Assembly (NCBI RefSeq): GCF_001039355.2
Contig: NW_019776080.1
Coordinates: 283,207 to 347,206 of the forward strand
Length of the DNA: 64,000 bases
Direction: 5' to 3'
Origin: Lingula anatina
Lineage: Eukaryota > Brachiopoda > Lingulata > Lingulida > Lingulidae
In this document: positions 36,048-49,577 of the stretch, piece after piece
Numbering within the stretch: position 1 is the first letter of the stretch
How the letters are laid out: each line of letters starts with the position of its first letter
Program-made: the position numbers and the translations under genes
The notes under the pieces: generated by a model
The model's database searches: none
What the model was told of the DNA's origin: nothing
The model's input: only the letters and a program-made list of their open reading frames with translations

Positions 36048-36218
36048 TTAGACAACGATGCAATATTGCCTTGAAGGAAATAGCGTCATATGTTCTGACA
36101 TTTGAGGGATTTTATCGTTTTTAAAGGTCTGAATTGAGACAGATGCGTAGCTTTTCTGGATATGAAGAAATAGAAAATGCGAGTTAGAACAGATTCGAAG
36201 GCAGGTATTATACCTTTA

Positions 36219-36319
<101 letters not shown>

Positions 36320-38154
36320 GGAACACGCCCAAGTTTCAACTTGAACAAGTGATTCTATGAATGTACATGTACAACAGAATGCCAGCATTTTTTTTATCTA
36401 TTGTGTAATAATAATAAACTTTATTTAAAGACGCTATAAAATGTTAAGTGTATACACTTAAATTACACATACCCCTTTGAGAGGTTAGAATAAAATATTT
36501 TTGTTAATGAATGGAAAGATAAATAAATTAATTAAATCAAAATAAATATTAAGTAAAATTGAAACATATTAAAAAGAAAAATATTATAAGAATAAGGAAG
36601 AAAAGCAATATGTTAGTATAATATAACAAAATGTGTTGCGTTGGTACGTGCTCCGGCGAAGCAGAAACACTCGGGTGACGGGAACGTGACCAGGGGCGGT
36701 ATTCTCGAACGTTTTCGACTTCTCGGACTACTGTGTCTGCCCAAAATACCCCCACTTTCTTAATCTTTGTCGCCTAGATCTTACCAGTGGCAAGCATCTC
36801 GATAACTTGCATTGTACTGACACTTTACCACAATTTAGGAGTGACAAAAGTCGGTTCAAAAAGAGGGGGGAAAAAACAGCTCTTGCTGTTACCTGCAACC
36901 TTACACGGGGTAAAATTATAACTTACAATTCGTAAATTTGAAGGAGACACCTTTTCACTTGTCTATGCGCAATTTGATACTGTGCATTTTACCGACAGCG
37001 ATAACCAGACAGACTGTACAATGTGCCAAAAGTGCCAGTATAACTGTAAATTGCCAAATCACGGTGTTTAATGGTTTTTATTTTTCTATTTTCATTTTTT
37101 CCTGTAAATATGATCTGTTGAAATGGATAAAAACCTGCGTGAACTGATAGATCTCAGTGATCTAGGGAATAATTACTTATCAACAGGAATACAAAATGAA
37201 TGAATCATGTCAAGGGCTTTTCAAGGGCATGTTTTGTTCGTTGATGGTGTGATCATCGTGGCGGTTTAAGGGCCATTTACGTCAAAATTACGCTGTTGGG
37301 GTAAAAATGCAAAATCGGTTGCTTAAATTTCTCCTTTACCAGAGCACCCACGATTATCGTTTTGACGACTATTTAATGACACCACTGAGTACCTGTTTTT
37401 AAGTCTTAGTTCAGTTTAGATCGTAAAAAAGGCAAAATAAAGCTTTTGTTCAACGGTACATTACAATAAGGGGGTCATAACTCCATGACAAAAACAACTG
37501 AAGCCCATACACTTGTCAATTTTCGTGATGAGATCTAGTTCAGGGATGGAGTTACGCCCCATACCGATTGCTATCTCTACTCCAAACAGAAAGGTGTTAA
37601 TTTAACGATTTAAACGCTTTGAGATGCCTATGCTTATGCTTAGCAACGGGAAACATAAATCCCGATATTTTAGATGCATCACTGGATAATTACATGCAGG
37701 AAAAACCTCATTTCTGGTATCTGGATGATCATAAACCCTTACAGTACCCTTAAACTTCGACGCTTATGTGCTTGTGAGAACTCTTACATTTTTTGTGGAG
37801 AAGAAAAAAAAACTATTTCTACCAAGTTAGCGTCAAGTTATATACGTGAAACATCACCTCCCCTCCATCCCACCTATATTTTCATTTTTTGAACTGGAAC
37901 TGATGAAGGTCGCTAGTTAACCAAAAGGCGGTTTCTGCCACCTGCTAGTCCAGAATTCGTACTCGTTTTTCATTTTTCTTAAATCGATTACATGCTCGAG
38001 GTGACACCTCTAGCTAGTTCAACCAGTATATATATATATATATATTGCGTCATCTTATGTCTTGCAGCATGGGGCATCGTTGGGTCGTGTGATGAGTCAT
38101 GTAGTTTTTTCTTTTCACTTTTTTTTTTATCTAAGGAGGCCCCCAATAGCTGTA

Positions 38155-38392
38155 CACACACTGGGCAATAGAAGTGTCACCCCTACTGAACCAATACTTT
38201 GGGGGAGATAAATGACTGTGGAACGATATGCTCCTGGTATCATTTTATTAACATCAAATTTCACAAAAAGACCAACAATACAATTCCATGGTGAAGCGGT
38301 TTTATACTCATTAGTCACATTATAAGTAAACCAGGCATTATAACTTTGATTACTCAGATTCAGGGGGTGACACTTCTATTGTCCAGTGTGTG
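38155..38392. mobile_element. Tc1/mariner-like MITE with about 30-bp inverted ends
   Basis: The left end CACACACTGGGCAATAGAAG and the inverted right end match over about 30 bp with one mismatch. Both are flanked by TA (38153-38154 and 38393-38394). It is 238 bp and non-coding. The TA target points to the Tc1/mariner group. Confidence 0.75.
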
Positions 38393-38847
38393 TAGCATGT
38401 GAAACTACTGGTGGCCAGAAGGGAAGGGCATGGGGCCTGTTTCACATTCAGCAAATCAATTGATCAATTGATCGATCGAACGATCTATAGATAGATAAGA
38501 AAATATATGTAGGTATATACAACATTGGTCAAAAAGGTTGCCTCACCTCTAATTCCATGTGCTGTTATTGAAATGATCACGTCACTGTTGTAAATTTTGA
38601 TAAACAGTGCTTTTTATTTCAGAAACCATGTCTAACATGATTTATGGCTCAGGAAATACCAATAGCGGAAAAGATTTTATTCCATTTATTCAAATTTAAA
38701 CATGTATCCTCTCAAATCCAATGTTTTACTGTGATTTTCACAGAGTTAAAGCAATGCCTTTTAAATTAAAAAGACGCTACCAAATACCAAATTTACACAC
38801 AATTAGCATAAAGATGAGCCCTATAAAGGTCACGTGTCTAATAGAAA

Positions 38848-38849
<2 letters not shown>

Positions 38850-38889
<40 letters not shown>
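38850..38889. repeat. (GT)n microsatellite
   Basis: About 20 GT units lie next to the decayed transposase. Confidence 0.95.
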
Positions 38890-38890
<1 letters not shown>

Positions 38891-39185
38891 AGAAGCGAAC
38901 TGCTATTATCGCGACAAGCCTTTATCAAGGGTAACAATCCTGTATTGTAGGATATTGTCCCATTCTTCCTAAAGAGCTTGGTGGAGTTGTTACATATTAT
39001 TTGGGGATTGGTTTTCCTCCGTACTGCACACTCCAATCTGTGTCCTAAGTGCTCAGTAGGTTTAATATCAGGGTTCTAGGATGGTAGCCCCATCCTCAGA
39101 ACACTGTGTTTCTGCATCAAATTACTTGCCAGACGAGAACTGTGAGCAAGTGCGCTGTCATGATGAAGCCTAGAGTTAATCCTTG
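38890..39185 (-). pseudogene. Decayed Tc1/mariner transposase C-terminal part
   Basis: On the minus strand the frame reads HHDSALAHSSRLASNLMQ, then GLPS-stop-NPDIKPTEHLGHRLE, then a basic stretch and LPLIKACRD. This follows the Tc1 transposase order: second catalytic Asp with HDxAxxH, then the SPDxNPxEHxW block holding the catalytic Glu, then the C-terminal helix. A stop codon interrupts it and the N-terminal part is missing. A short inverted copy of 39095-39125 at 39213-39240 suggests further rearrangement. Confidence 0.7.
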
Positions 39186-39543
39186 CCGATGGAAGGCGAT
39201 ATCAGCAGAGAATGTTTTGTTGCAGAAACACAATGTTCTGAGGATGAAACAACTATTTTGAGCTCTGATATTCCTACTACTGAGTACCTCCCTCCATCCC
39301 TCCCCCCTCCCTCCCGCTCTCCCTCACTCACTCTGATTTATCACTTTGAGAAAAGAGAGAAAAAAAGATGGATAGAATATTAAGAATTGCCATTATAGGA
39401 AACCATAGACCTTTAGGAGCCACCGTACTTGGCGTTTACAGAAACCCGGTCAACGCTAAGCATAATTTTAGTGTAGAACCCCAGAAAGGACGAGCTATAT
39501 TAAGAACGTCTCTAGATCTCGCAAAACCTGCAGGCATTCAAAA

Positions 39544-39973
39544 ATGGCGAACAGAATTGTTCTCGTGGGTTTCCTGGTCGCTGTGTGCCTCGGATACAGT
39601 AAGTTTTAAACCTTTTGATTCTGCATGATTGATATTTATATGTGTAATTTTTGTCGTGTTTAGGGTTTAGCCATGACGTTGGGTGAATTCGTAAGCCACG
39701 CCCTTAAATATGTTTCAGCAGAGATTCACCATTTTCTCTCATAAGTTCTTTTATTCACATATTCACTAAACAAATCCAGAGTTCAAAGGAGAGATGGAAA
39801 TGGGGAAGGGGGAAAGAAAAATGTTTTAAAGAACGCCAAACAGTATAGAAATGCACTAGTAATTTGAAACCTAAAAGGCTGGCATATACATTCAGTTTTT
39901 ATTTAGCGTGAATAGGAACTATATACTTGGGATGAGGTTCAGCTCGAAAAGCTAGTAACTGTGCTGGTTTTTT

Positions 39974-40013
<40 letters not shown>

Positions 40014-42301
40014 CTTGAATTAAGAGAACATTAAAAAACAGTGAATTAAAACAGCACCGACACAGGAACACAGAAACATATAAGCTTCAAATCTGAACCA
40101 GAACAATATACAGGGTAGAACCAGATTCTAATACGTGAACTTTCTTCTCTAATACCAGTATAGAAGGAAAATTCCTGTGTTACATATGTAGCACTCGGTA
40201 AATTCACTCCTATCCTTTAGTTTTTTATATCTACCGTCGCTGTACCATACTGTCCATATATAAAACAAATAATATGGATGTAGGTTAATTACAGTGAAAT
40301 GGCGCCCATAGCGGTCTTCCACGGGTGACTCAAACCTTATTCACAACTCTGTCCGCGGGGTAAAATAGGTAATGGCATTTCAGCAGTGTGAACAAAAGGA
40401 GGTGAGATGGTAGACAGAGATCTGACAGCTTCGGCACATGGCAGATGTACCAGCTGCACAGGCTGAACGCTATTTTACAGATGTCTTCACCTTTCGGACC
40501 TTAATCGTTGGTGCATTACTACTTAGCATATATAGTACACGTACTAAAACGTATATAGAACTGTTAACGCAAGGGTTCTCATGAAAAGTGCACAATGCAC
40601 CGGCAATAGCGCTCTTGTCCGTGCTGGCAACTCTCTGCAGCCCCTCTAAAACTTGGCAATATTGATGTTTTTGGTTTTGTTTTGTTTTGTGTCGTTTCTT
40701 GGCCCTGTGTGTAGTTACCGGAGAGGAAAACAAGGAAATAAAAATCTTCCAATTTGTCATCGAAATATTGCCAGGATTATCCAGCATTGTCAGTAACACT
40801 TACATTTGTTACGAGTGTTTATATGATAGTACCCGGTATTCAGATGGACCATACATATATTTGTACAGAAATGCATGGAGAAGAGAGTAAGTCTTTCTGC
40901 GCATGTCCAAACCAGATCATAGTACCAGTGTGAGACCCGTTATGCGCTGTCAGCAGAGACTGGGCGTGTAGATCAAACCTGGTAAATTGATTATGGAATG
41001 CGACATTCGTATACATGTGTACAGTCACTGATTTCAACAATTGCTAATCTATATGTATATATATATATATATATATTTATTTATCTATTTATTTGTCTGT
41101 TCTATGTTCTAGCCACTAGTATCGTATTGTAATTGATTGTACCTTTATGTGAAGGTGTTTGTCAATAAAGAATCTGTATCTGTATCATATACATGTAGTA
41201 TCGCACCGACTCCATGCATATGCACCGACCATGCATGTTGATACATTACCAAAGCAATGGTCGAGATTCTGCCGACTTGGTCATCGATCGTTTTCCTTGA
41301 AATTAAGCCTGCATATAATACGTATAATATCGACCAGACCAGACCAGACCATAACTTTATAACTTCTTGGTCTATCTATGATCTGTGTAGCAAACGCAAT
41401 GCGCTGTTTGAAATAAAATTGGTGAAATTGCAATGTATGGTATGACCAGGGAATTATATCAGATATAATTCCCTGGTATGATGTACTCTAATGTTCTGTG
41501 TTGTGCCCGATGTATTCTCTTGTAAAGTATTCAAATGTTCTGTCACATAGTCATGTAGCACATATGACAGAAGGTAAATTACTTGGCATTCAAAAGAATC
41601 AAGTTTGTTTTAATGTGGTTTTCGTGAATTTATTTATTATTACAATAATTATTTGCTTGGGTCATTTGACTTATTTAGCAAGTAAAAACATAAAAGATCT
41701 ATGGAATAGAGTCGAGTTGCCCAAAAATATATCACCACCGTCTTAATGCATTATGGGTCCCAGAATTTCCGTGTCATTTGCATCAATGTTTTTTTTCATC
41801 AACACAAGGACAGAGCATTGGAGTTGCGATTTTGTTCGAAAGTAAAATATCAAAATGACAAGTTTTTTAAATAACATACCAAGTGAATAAGCTGTCTATC
41901 ATTTGTTTTCAGGCTCAGCGCTTCAGTGTTACAGTTGTGTGGGTGCCGAATGCGACGACCCGTTTGATACTTCCAATAAAACTCCAGATACTTGTGGGGC
42001 CATCAACAACGCTTGTTCTAAAGTTAAAACCGAACTCAGCAATGGTAGGTTGGTTTAATTTTGTCATACTCGGCTTCATTTAATTTAGCTTATCAAAAAA
42101 AAAAAAAAGACAACTTGTATTTAGAAGGCTTATTATTCGCACTGCCGGTGGGGCAATCTCTTTTGTGTACAGAACCCTCTGCGACCCCTTTTCATACGCT
42201 CATGCCTAATGTCAGCAATTTCAAAGGGCCATTTCCTAACAATGTGAACTTTTACCGCCTTAGATTACACAACTTGAAAAGACAGAAATTGCATAGAAAA
42301 A

Positions 42302-42377
<76 letters not shown>

Positions 42378-42764
42378 TTCAGTTCAGTTCAGTTCTATAT
42401 AACAAGTTCTAATCAGAGCAGACCTCTTTCTGCCAAAGTTGGAGTTCTTTTTCGCCCCCCGCCCCTCCCCGATGCTCCTCGTTACCCTAGCTGGTTGCCA
42501 AGGTGACCCGGTGAACTTCCCGGAAGCAGTGACACCCCCTCCAATTACTGATTGTATTTTTTAGGGCAAACAACCGTGATCAGGTCCTGCGGCATTCTAG
42601 TCTCTGAGTACAAATGCGTGGAGGCTTCAGCCGGCGGCAATACAGTCACCACATGCATATGCAACGGCGACAAGTGCAATTCAAGCGTTCGTGTTCCTGC
42701 CAACGCCCTGCTGGTCGCCATCTTGGCACTCTTTGCAGCATTCAACTTTGGTCGTCGATATTAA
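39544..42764 (+). CDS. Ly6/uPAR three-finger GPI-anchored protein
   Basis: Three exons: 39544-39598, 41913-42044 and 42565-42764, with phase-1 introns. The first exon encodes a signal peptide (MANRIVLVGFLVAVCLGYS). The mature part starts LQCYSC and has ten cysteines in the Ly6/uPAR spacing, ending in the family signature CICNGDKCN. A hydrophobic tail (ALLVAILALFAAFNFG) follows, as required for GPI anchoring. The total is about 128 residues, normal for one LU domain. Such proteins sit on the outer cell surface; the partner cannot be told. The closest general type is the small invertebrate Ly6 group. Intron 1 (2.3 kb) holds a CT run, a hairpin and a possible retroelement tail. Intron 2 holds a 65-bp TA run. 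Confidence 0.88.
39977..40012. repeat. (CT)n microsatellite
   Basis: About 18 CT units in intron 1 of the Ly6-type gene. Confidence 0.9.
41130..41188 (+). repeat. Possible non-LTR retrotransposon 3' tail
   Basis: The sequence ends in AATAAAGAATCTGTATCTGT, a polyadenylation-like signal followed by a short ATCTGT tandem. LINE or SINE 3' ends often look like this. No upstream reverse transcriptase is visible, so this is tentative. Confidence 0.3.
41445..41477. repeat. Perfect 16-bp inverted repeat with one-base centre
   Basis: ACCAGGGAATTATATC, one A, then its exact reverse complement. It lies in intron 1 of the Ly6-type gene. Confidence 0.9.
42309..42373. repeat. (TA)n microsatellite
   Basis: A 65-bp TA run in intron 2 of the Ly6-type gene. 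Confidence 0.95.
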
Positions 42765-45507
42765 ATAGCAGAATTACCCTTGACCACAATGAATGTAGAT
42801 CTAATGACGTTACACACTAAAGAGATTTTTTATTCTAATTTTTGTGTAAACACTAAAAATTACTGATGAAACTACATATTTTTACATAGCACAGTTGACT
42901 ATGTGTGTGAGAATTAAACCAAGATTATTATTTACACTTTTATGTAGGCCTACATGTGTTTCAGTTTTAACTAATATAATATAAGCATTAAGGCAGAATT
43001 AAGATGACAAGTTTAAGTGGTAACATTTGTATGGGCAGTTAGATGTAGAGCATATGCATGATATTTATAAGAGGGTCCTGGCCGCTATACCACCTAACGG
43101 TCAGCGAGTAACAAACATCTAATCGCATCAGTCATAACGGTATGAAAATATTTCAGCTTGTGATCCAACTACCAAGCTAATTAACTATTTTTGCTTATAT
43201 ATATAACACATAGTTTTATTGTCACTTGGGATGTCGTTATCGAGGAAGGGGGTTTACTGCACATGCGTCATACTTCTCCGAAGCTGGACGCAAATTGTGG
43301 ACATTTAGACCACATTGCTCGTAAAATGGTTCCAAATTTTAATGTGTGTGGGGAGGTGGGGAGGGGGGCACAAACCCCCTTTTCGTGGACTGTCAATATT
43401 AGTCGTTTTTTTATGCCACAAATTAAATAGCCAATGGCTTTATCTCTCTCAGTGGCGACAGCAGATCTCGCTCACTGATCAGTGTGATCAAGTATCAACA
43501 GAATTACTACATGTACAGATTCAATACAAATCCAAAGGAATGGTTTTTGATTTTTTAAGGGACGTCGTAAGATGTCACCTATTTTTTCACCTCTTCCAAT
43601 GAAGAAGTGATCGATGGGTGGGATCTGCTTTAAAATTAAGCTTGCACATCGAATCCGATACATACATGCCTCAGGATGCAGAGGCATGATCGAATATGCA
43701 CAGCAAGAAAGAAAAGGTATAACCCCACCATCACAACTCGATTCCTGGTACTTTATTCTAGTAACGAAGTCGAGGTCACCAAGCAGTAATTGCCCCGGTA
43801 GTGATGTTAGCATCTGCATGAGAGCAAGTCAGCAATAACTGTATCTTCGACTGTACATACCTTTAGTTAGCTTTTATATAATTTGATAAGTCTTTCCATA
43901 ATTGTTTTAACATTCTTTTATAATAATTTCATGGCACATTTTATGTGAAGAAAGAAATACCTGTACTATGATAATTACAGATGCAATCCCATGTAAAAAA
44001 TCTCTCACCTCTGTCAAAATACCTGAACTTGAATTGTGGATAAGAGATTCTGTTTTGTTTATAAATGTTATTTACAAACTACTAAATGAATGTTTTAGAA
44101 TTGTTCCAAAAATGTCACAGCTTGTCTGCTGAAGTGGTCAAATGATTTTAGAGTTAAGAGATCCTCAAAAGACTAAAAACAAGCAAACTCTAGTAGTATC
44201 GAAATTCCAGAAAGAGCATTATTAGCATAGTAATTTTTTTTCTTTTTTGCACACTTTCTAGTACAGTTGCACATTCTTAGTCGGACAAAGACATATAAGA
44301 CTTTATATATTTTTTTCATATATATCCTAATTTTGTATTCAGTTTTTTCTATTTTCCCATATACACTGACATATATGGTACCATGTTTATTTTCATACAC
44401 CTGTAGTCTTCCAAAGATATTAAAACTACAAAAATGATGTGAACTTAGGAAATCACAATACCTGGCAGAAGCTGGCGGTTTTTAATTAATCTTCAGGATT
44501 GCATTTGAGCAGATTTTTTCAGGTCTTTGTGATAAACAAGTTGTAAGCTTTTTATCTCCATGCTTGTTGTCTTTTTTGTCAATAAAAACCTCTTCTAAAC
44601 AACGCAGTTTTGATATATTTTCTCCAACAACATTTGAGCAACACTGACATTGACCTCAAGGTCATCCTTGTGTAAAATTTTTCTTTCCAGTTTCATAAAA
44701 ATGAAGCTGAAACAATTTAAGGCCTTCACGAAGCATGTGTAACTTCTTTTAAAATATGCAAGTCATAAAACGTCTTTTTTTACAATACTTTAGTGAAAGT
44801 GTGTCAGAACCTTTTATCCCACAACCTTCATCCAACCCCACGTTTTTGATTAAAAGTTTTTGCCAATGCATTGTGTTTTTTATTAGGCCCCTTTCCCTTA
44901 CTGTGTGTTGGATACGTTTTGACAGAGTTTACAAAAGCAATAAAGCACATTTTACCTCGACCTTTTAAGGTCATTCAAATGTCAATGCAAATTCTTGTTC
45001 GCTTTGAATATCCAACGGGGCGGCGAATCTCTATAAAGAGGATCGATGACATACATTGTTTGTATTCGTTTGTTTGTTTGGCAACTTAACTATAAAATTC
45101 GGTGTTGATTTTGGTGTTATGTAAAATTGCATCATAATTGACCAAATAGCCTATTTTGTGCATCATAATTTGCTTTTATATCTGTATATTTTACATCTTT
45201 ACTGCTTGTTTCTATTTTGAAAAAATAAAATAGGCTGTAAAATTTCAGAACATGGATCGGTCACGCTCTTTAACCAACTTATCAATTTTGTCCTTTCTAA
45301 CGTAGGAAATTATCCCTCCACTGGTAAAACCGGTCTCCAGCACATTAGAATTAATATCAAATACCGGACTGACAGATACAATTCACACTGGTTAATATTC
45401 CCATGGCACCTTACTCCGCCAGGATTATAACCCATAAAGTCTAGCCGCAGAGACATTAGCAATATGCTGTTGTTTATATAAATATTAGCACAAACGGAAC
45501 ATGTTAC
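42765..45507. other. 3' UTR and intergenic sequence after the Ly6-type gene
   Basis: AT-rich without a convincing gene. AATAAA at about 44580 could end a long 3' UTR. A C/G-rich patch lies near 43350-43380. I see no transposon termini here. Confidence 0.5.
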
Positions 45508-45999
45508 AGCTGCATTCTTGACAGGTGAATGTCATGATGTGTAAAAAAAAAAAAATAATAAAAAAAAATGAAATAAATCAGCTACATTTAAGAATAACAA
45601 GTGCTTAGAGAAAAAACTATTACAGCCACCCAACATTTATCAGCCACCTTATCGTCCAATAGCCTACTTGCGTGTTACTTCACATAATATTATAATGTAA
45701 TTTAAATTTATGTCAGAAATCTTTAAACAATTGTATATTTTTTAAGCATAGGGTTTTTGTGGAACACGCCATGTAAAAATCCACTGATAATATTATTATA
45801 TACATCGTGCTTTAATTTAACGTCGACGTCCTACAATAATAACGGCGGCTATATTATTTCCTCCTGAGTTATTGCGGCCATGACCCCGATCCTGGATTGC
45901 AGAAATACCACGCGCACAGTCGGACGCACTGCTACAAGCACTAAGTATTTAATATAGAAGTCTCTGTGCCAGAAGTTCAACTACCATCCATGACCTACC

Positions 46000-46042
46000 A
46001 TGGCCCCTAAGAGCCTGCGCAGGAACAACGAGAAAGTCCAAG
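46000..46042 (+). CDS. Candidate first coding exon (copy A)
   Basis: ATG in good context (CTACCATGG) opens a 14-codon frame, MAPKSLRRNNEKVQ, and meets a donor AAG|GTATAG in phase 1. The 150 bp around it are almost unchanged between the two copies, while nearby sequence has indels. No downstream exon could be joined, so function is unknown. Confidence 0.3.
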
Positions 46043-46734
46043 GTATAGCGACTTCAAGCGAGATTTGGAAGACAGTGGTGTCAGAATTCGGGACATCATA
46101 ATGGGGATTTGGGGGTTAAAATCGCATGTCCGTTTTTCAAAATATCACTTGAGCAATTACGAACACCATTCAAAGCCAATTAATTGACACCATTAAGTAC
46201 TTCAAAATATTGTCAGCTTCTTTTCTTAAAAGCTTTTTATCCTTTATATTTTTACTTTGAAAGATGATGCCTTTGTTCAATGATGCGTTGAAATTAAAGG
46301 CTGATAAATCCATGAAAAAAAAACATTTAATCCCAAATGACAGTATTGCATGAAAGCGCATACACTTGGCGACACCTATTGCAGGTGCTTATGCTTAGCA
46401 GAGAGAAATATAATATTTTTTAATATTTTTGAGGTGATTTTCATGCTTTTTAATCATCAAAAAGGTAGTTGCATTATCCAATAATTAGAAGCACGAAAAA
46501 CCTCATTTTCGGTATTTGATGATCATTCATTAATCTTAATGCGTTATTAAACGGCACTGTACATATATCAATAAATAAGAGGTTTCATAACGTAACAGAA
46601 TCAACACTCATGAGGCTTGACAGTTTTGAAGAAACTTACCGAAGAGTACTTTCAGTTGCAATCTTAATTTGTGTCATCAAGATCTGTTTTTCCTATTTTT
46701 AGGGGATATTCTTATTTCCATGGGAAACAATTGT

Positions 46735-46920
46735 ACCTCCGTTAAGGAGGCTAAGTTTTTGTTCCCGTTAGTTAGTGAGTTAGTTAGTTAGTTAGTTTGT
46801 CTGCTTGAAGCATTATGCTGACGGGTTTGATGGAATTTTCCGGATATCGGTAGGTCAAAAATGGGCCAAGGCAGAAATGATTTTTTTTTTTTGGTAAGGA
46901 GGGGGGGGGGGTGATACCAG
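46735..46920. repeat. Dispersed repeat with (TTAG)n tract
   Basis: A stretch starting GGAGGCTAAGTTTTTGTTCC runs through GTTAG units into a block like TTCCGGATATCGGTAGG. This layout resembles a repeat family common in marine invertebrate genomes. It is present in both copies (second at about 51590-51775), with a different number of TTAG units. Confidence 0.45.
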
Positions 46921-49577
46921 TTACCATTGAAACACGCTGTGTCGTGTTATGGCCTTCAAAAGAATATATCGGTCGTCTGTGAAAAAATCAAACAATGGAA
47001 AACGTAAAGAAAAATTGTCTGAAATTTCTTCATGATAGGCCGCTGGAGATTTAATGAGGTAGAGATAAACATAGAGAGAAAGCGGCGCAGGAACCAACTG
47101 AAAAGTTATTAATAAAGAGTATGAAAGAATATAAAGGCATTGCGGTTTGTACTTCGCATCACAATAAAAGTTGAAGTCGATACCATGCACACCTATGTAC
47201 CATAAGATTTCACACATACATAAATACATATTAAATAAACTGATTAATACCCCTTTCCTTACATCCTCTCCCCCCCCCTCCCAAACAATACCACTTTATC
47301 AAAGTGGGCAAGAAATATGGTGATGACACCGTTTCCAAGGCAACAACTGGATGAAAATAGATAAATCAAATCTGCCAGTTACATCTGCAAGTCGCGGTGA
47401 GAGAGTGCATAACATCCCTGTCCTTTTTTTAGCCATCTTAGATGAGATGACTATACTGTGCCCTTGAAAAATCTCAAGGTGACCCACGCTGCCAAGTAAG
47501 AAAACAACCCGTAAGCCGGGACCTGCCATGACTCGGTGGGCAGTAGTTGGACCTGACTGACCTTTGGTTTGAATGGTTTCGATAATGACCACATTCAAAT
47601 GTTTAGAATGGGATGAGTTGGCAGATATAGTTGTTGTATTGTAGCTTAGTGTTTTGTAGTGAAATTTACTGTCACATTTTTATATATTTATATGTAGGCC
47701 TATATATACAGGCTGGCGCGTAAGATTCAATAAATATTCCTATATGTAACTACATTACGCAGCTCCCTCTTGTGTCCCTTGTGTCCCTAGTGTCCAAGGC
47801 TTACAGTCACCGGGTTGTTACCTCTTCACATTTCAACTGAATGAAAACTGAAGGATTAAATCGCTGATCAAATTAAATTTTCGAAAAGTTAAAAAAATGG
47901 ACAAATATAATGCACATCCATACAACACGGAATGCCGTATGTATGATTAATTCTGCAAGTTTGCCCTATAGTGATCCATTAATAAATCAAACAGTAGGCC
48001 TAACCGTTGAAATCGGTTAACTTCGTTTTAATCACAAGAAACGAGCTGCCTAGGCGGAGGTCTTGGCTTTCTCCGTGATTTTTCCAGTGAAATTTTATTG
48101 CTGTTCCGTTTGCTTCCCACTGCAAGCTGGGCCTTCAGTCCACTACCCCCAGCCGGGACCACATATTGATTTTTTCACTAGATATTCACGGATATTCCTC
48201 TGGGTTATCATGTGCACTTTTCTGTACTGTGAGCATTTGTGTTTAGAATCGACGTAATCGATCAGCTGGTGTCTGGCCAAGAGTAACAACCCACTATCTC
48301 CAGTGTTCCTCAGCACCCCCCCCCCTCCCCCAGGTCTTCCTGAGATCTCTGCAGCTGTGTGCCGTGTGTCTGCTGTGCTTGGAGAAGATTGCAGTAGTTG
48401 GGATAAAAACATGGGGTATAGGGGGACAGTTGTGCTAGAAAAATAGGGGTATATCCTCTACCAGATCCACAGCTTAATTTTTCACAACCAAACACCTTAA
48501 CTTCGCCACCAATTTCACCTTAAAAAGATGCAGTAACCATCTTTTAAAAGTGTGTGAATTGTCTAACATCTTCATTGTTAGGTAAAAGAGTTGGCCGTTC
48601 ACTATTTTCCGGTCAAACACCCTCAGTCCATTATAAGAACTGATTTCAATCATTTAAACTAACGACATGTATTTCTAGTTTAAAGACGCAATAAATAAAT
48701 AAACAAACAAACAAATAAATAAAAAAGGAAGGAAGACCCCACCAGGCAGGCACGGCAAAGGGACCCTTCCATGACTGAAGATTAGGGCCCCTCCTCGTGG
48801 AAACCTTCCAATTTCCTCGTAATTTCCCAAACCTTAAGTGCCTGTTCGTCCCCGTAATTAATCTTTAGGCCTAATCATGAGCTTTGCTAAAGGTCATCTA
48901 ACTCACTAGAAATGTTCCAAGACTTAAACATCGATTCATGCAAATAACATCTATAAATGCCGAGGTATTGGAGATAAAAAACGAAAGTTAAAGTTGTTTA
49001 AATATGTTTAAAAAAAAGAAACGATTACGTCCACATGACCTGACGCAATTATACTATCAAATGGATAATTCGATCTGTGAACAGTAACAAATGCACAGGT
49101 GCCAAATACACAGGTGTCAAAGCATCCACCAGGTTAACTAGAGACTGGCCACGTTCACGCTTAGGTTACTAACGTAAATCAATTTGAATTGTGATAGGTT
49201 CCGACTCGGTACAGCTCTAGTCCATTTGTGAGACGCTTCTTTTCTCCAATAATAGCTCCCATCAATTGATTGCACTGCACGCTTTGTGCTCGTCGCCATG
49301 ATTGCAATCGACTGTACGTTCATTCCGCCAGGCCGTGCGGTATTTAGATCGATTCAAAGCTAGTCAAAAATGTCAAATTTATGCACACTGGTAGATATAA
49401 AACCTTCAGGTACTCTGTCTGGATAGATAAAGGTTTGAGACCACCCACCCAGTTAAATATCACGGGATGCCAGGAGGATATACTGTCTACACTCTGTGTG
49501 GTGTGAACGCACCTAGTGATATCGAATCAACGATAAGTCATCGAAAATACAATTAGTAACGAGCAGAGGGCCCCCAC

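Larger units (their letters stand above)
37095..39543. other. Intergenic region rich in transposon remnants
   Basis: Non-coding between NDUFS6 and the Ly6-type gene. It contains a TA-flanked MITE (38155-38392), a short TA run (38028-38044), a GT run (38850-38889) and a decayed Tc1-like transposase on the minus strand (about 38890-39185). A TATATTAA box at about 39495 lies about 50 bp before the Ly6 start codon. Nothing else recognisable. Confidence 0.6.

Noticed and set aside
43472-43819. 115-codon minus-strand frame after the Ly6-type gene
   Set aside because: No recognisable motif or supporting splice sites; an overlapping plus-strand frame is equally open, so it is likely chance.
48063-48257. 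64-codon frame conserved in both copies (48063 and 52903)
   Set aside because: It is conserved only because the copies are haplotypes. Changes are not biased to synonymous sites, and there is no splice or domain evidence.
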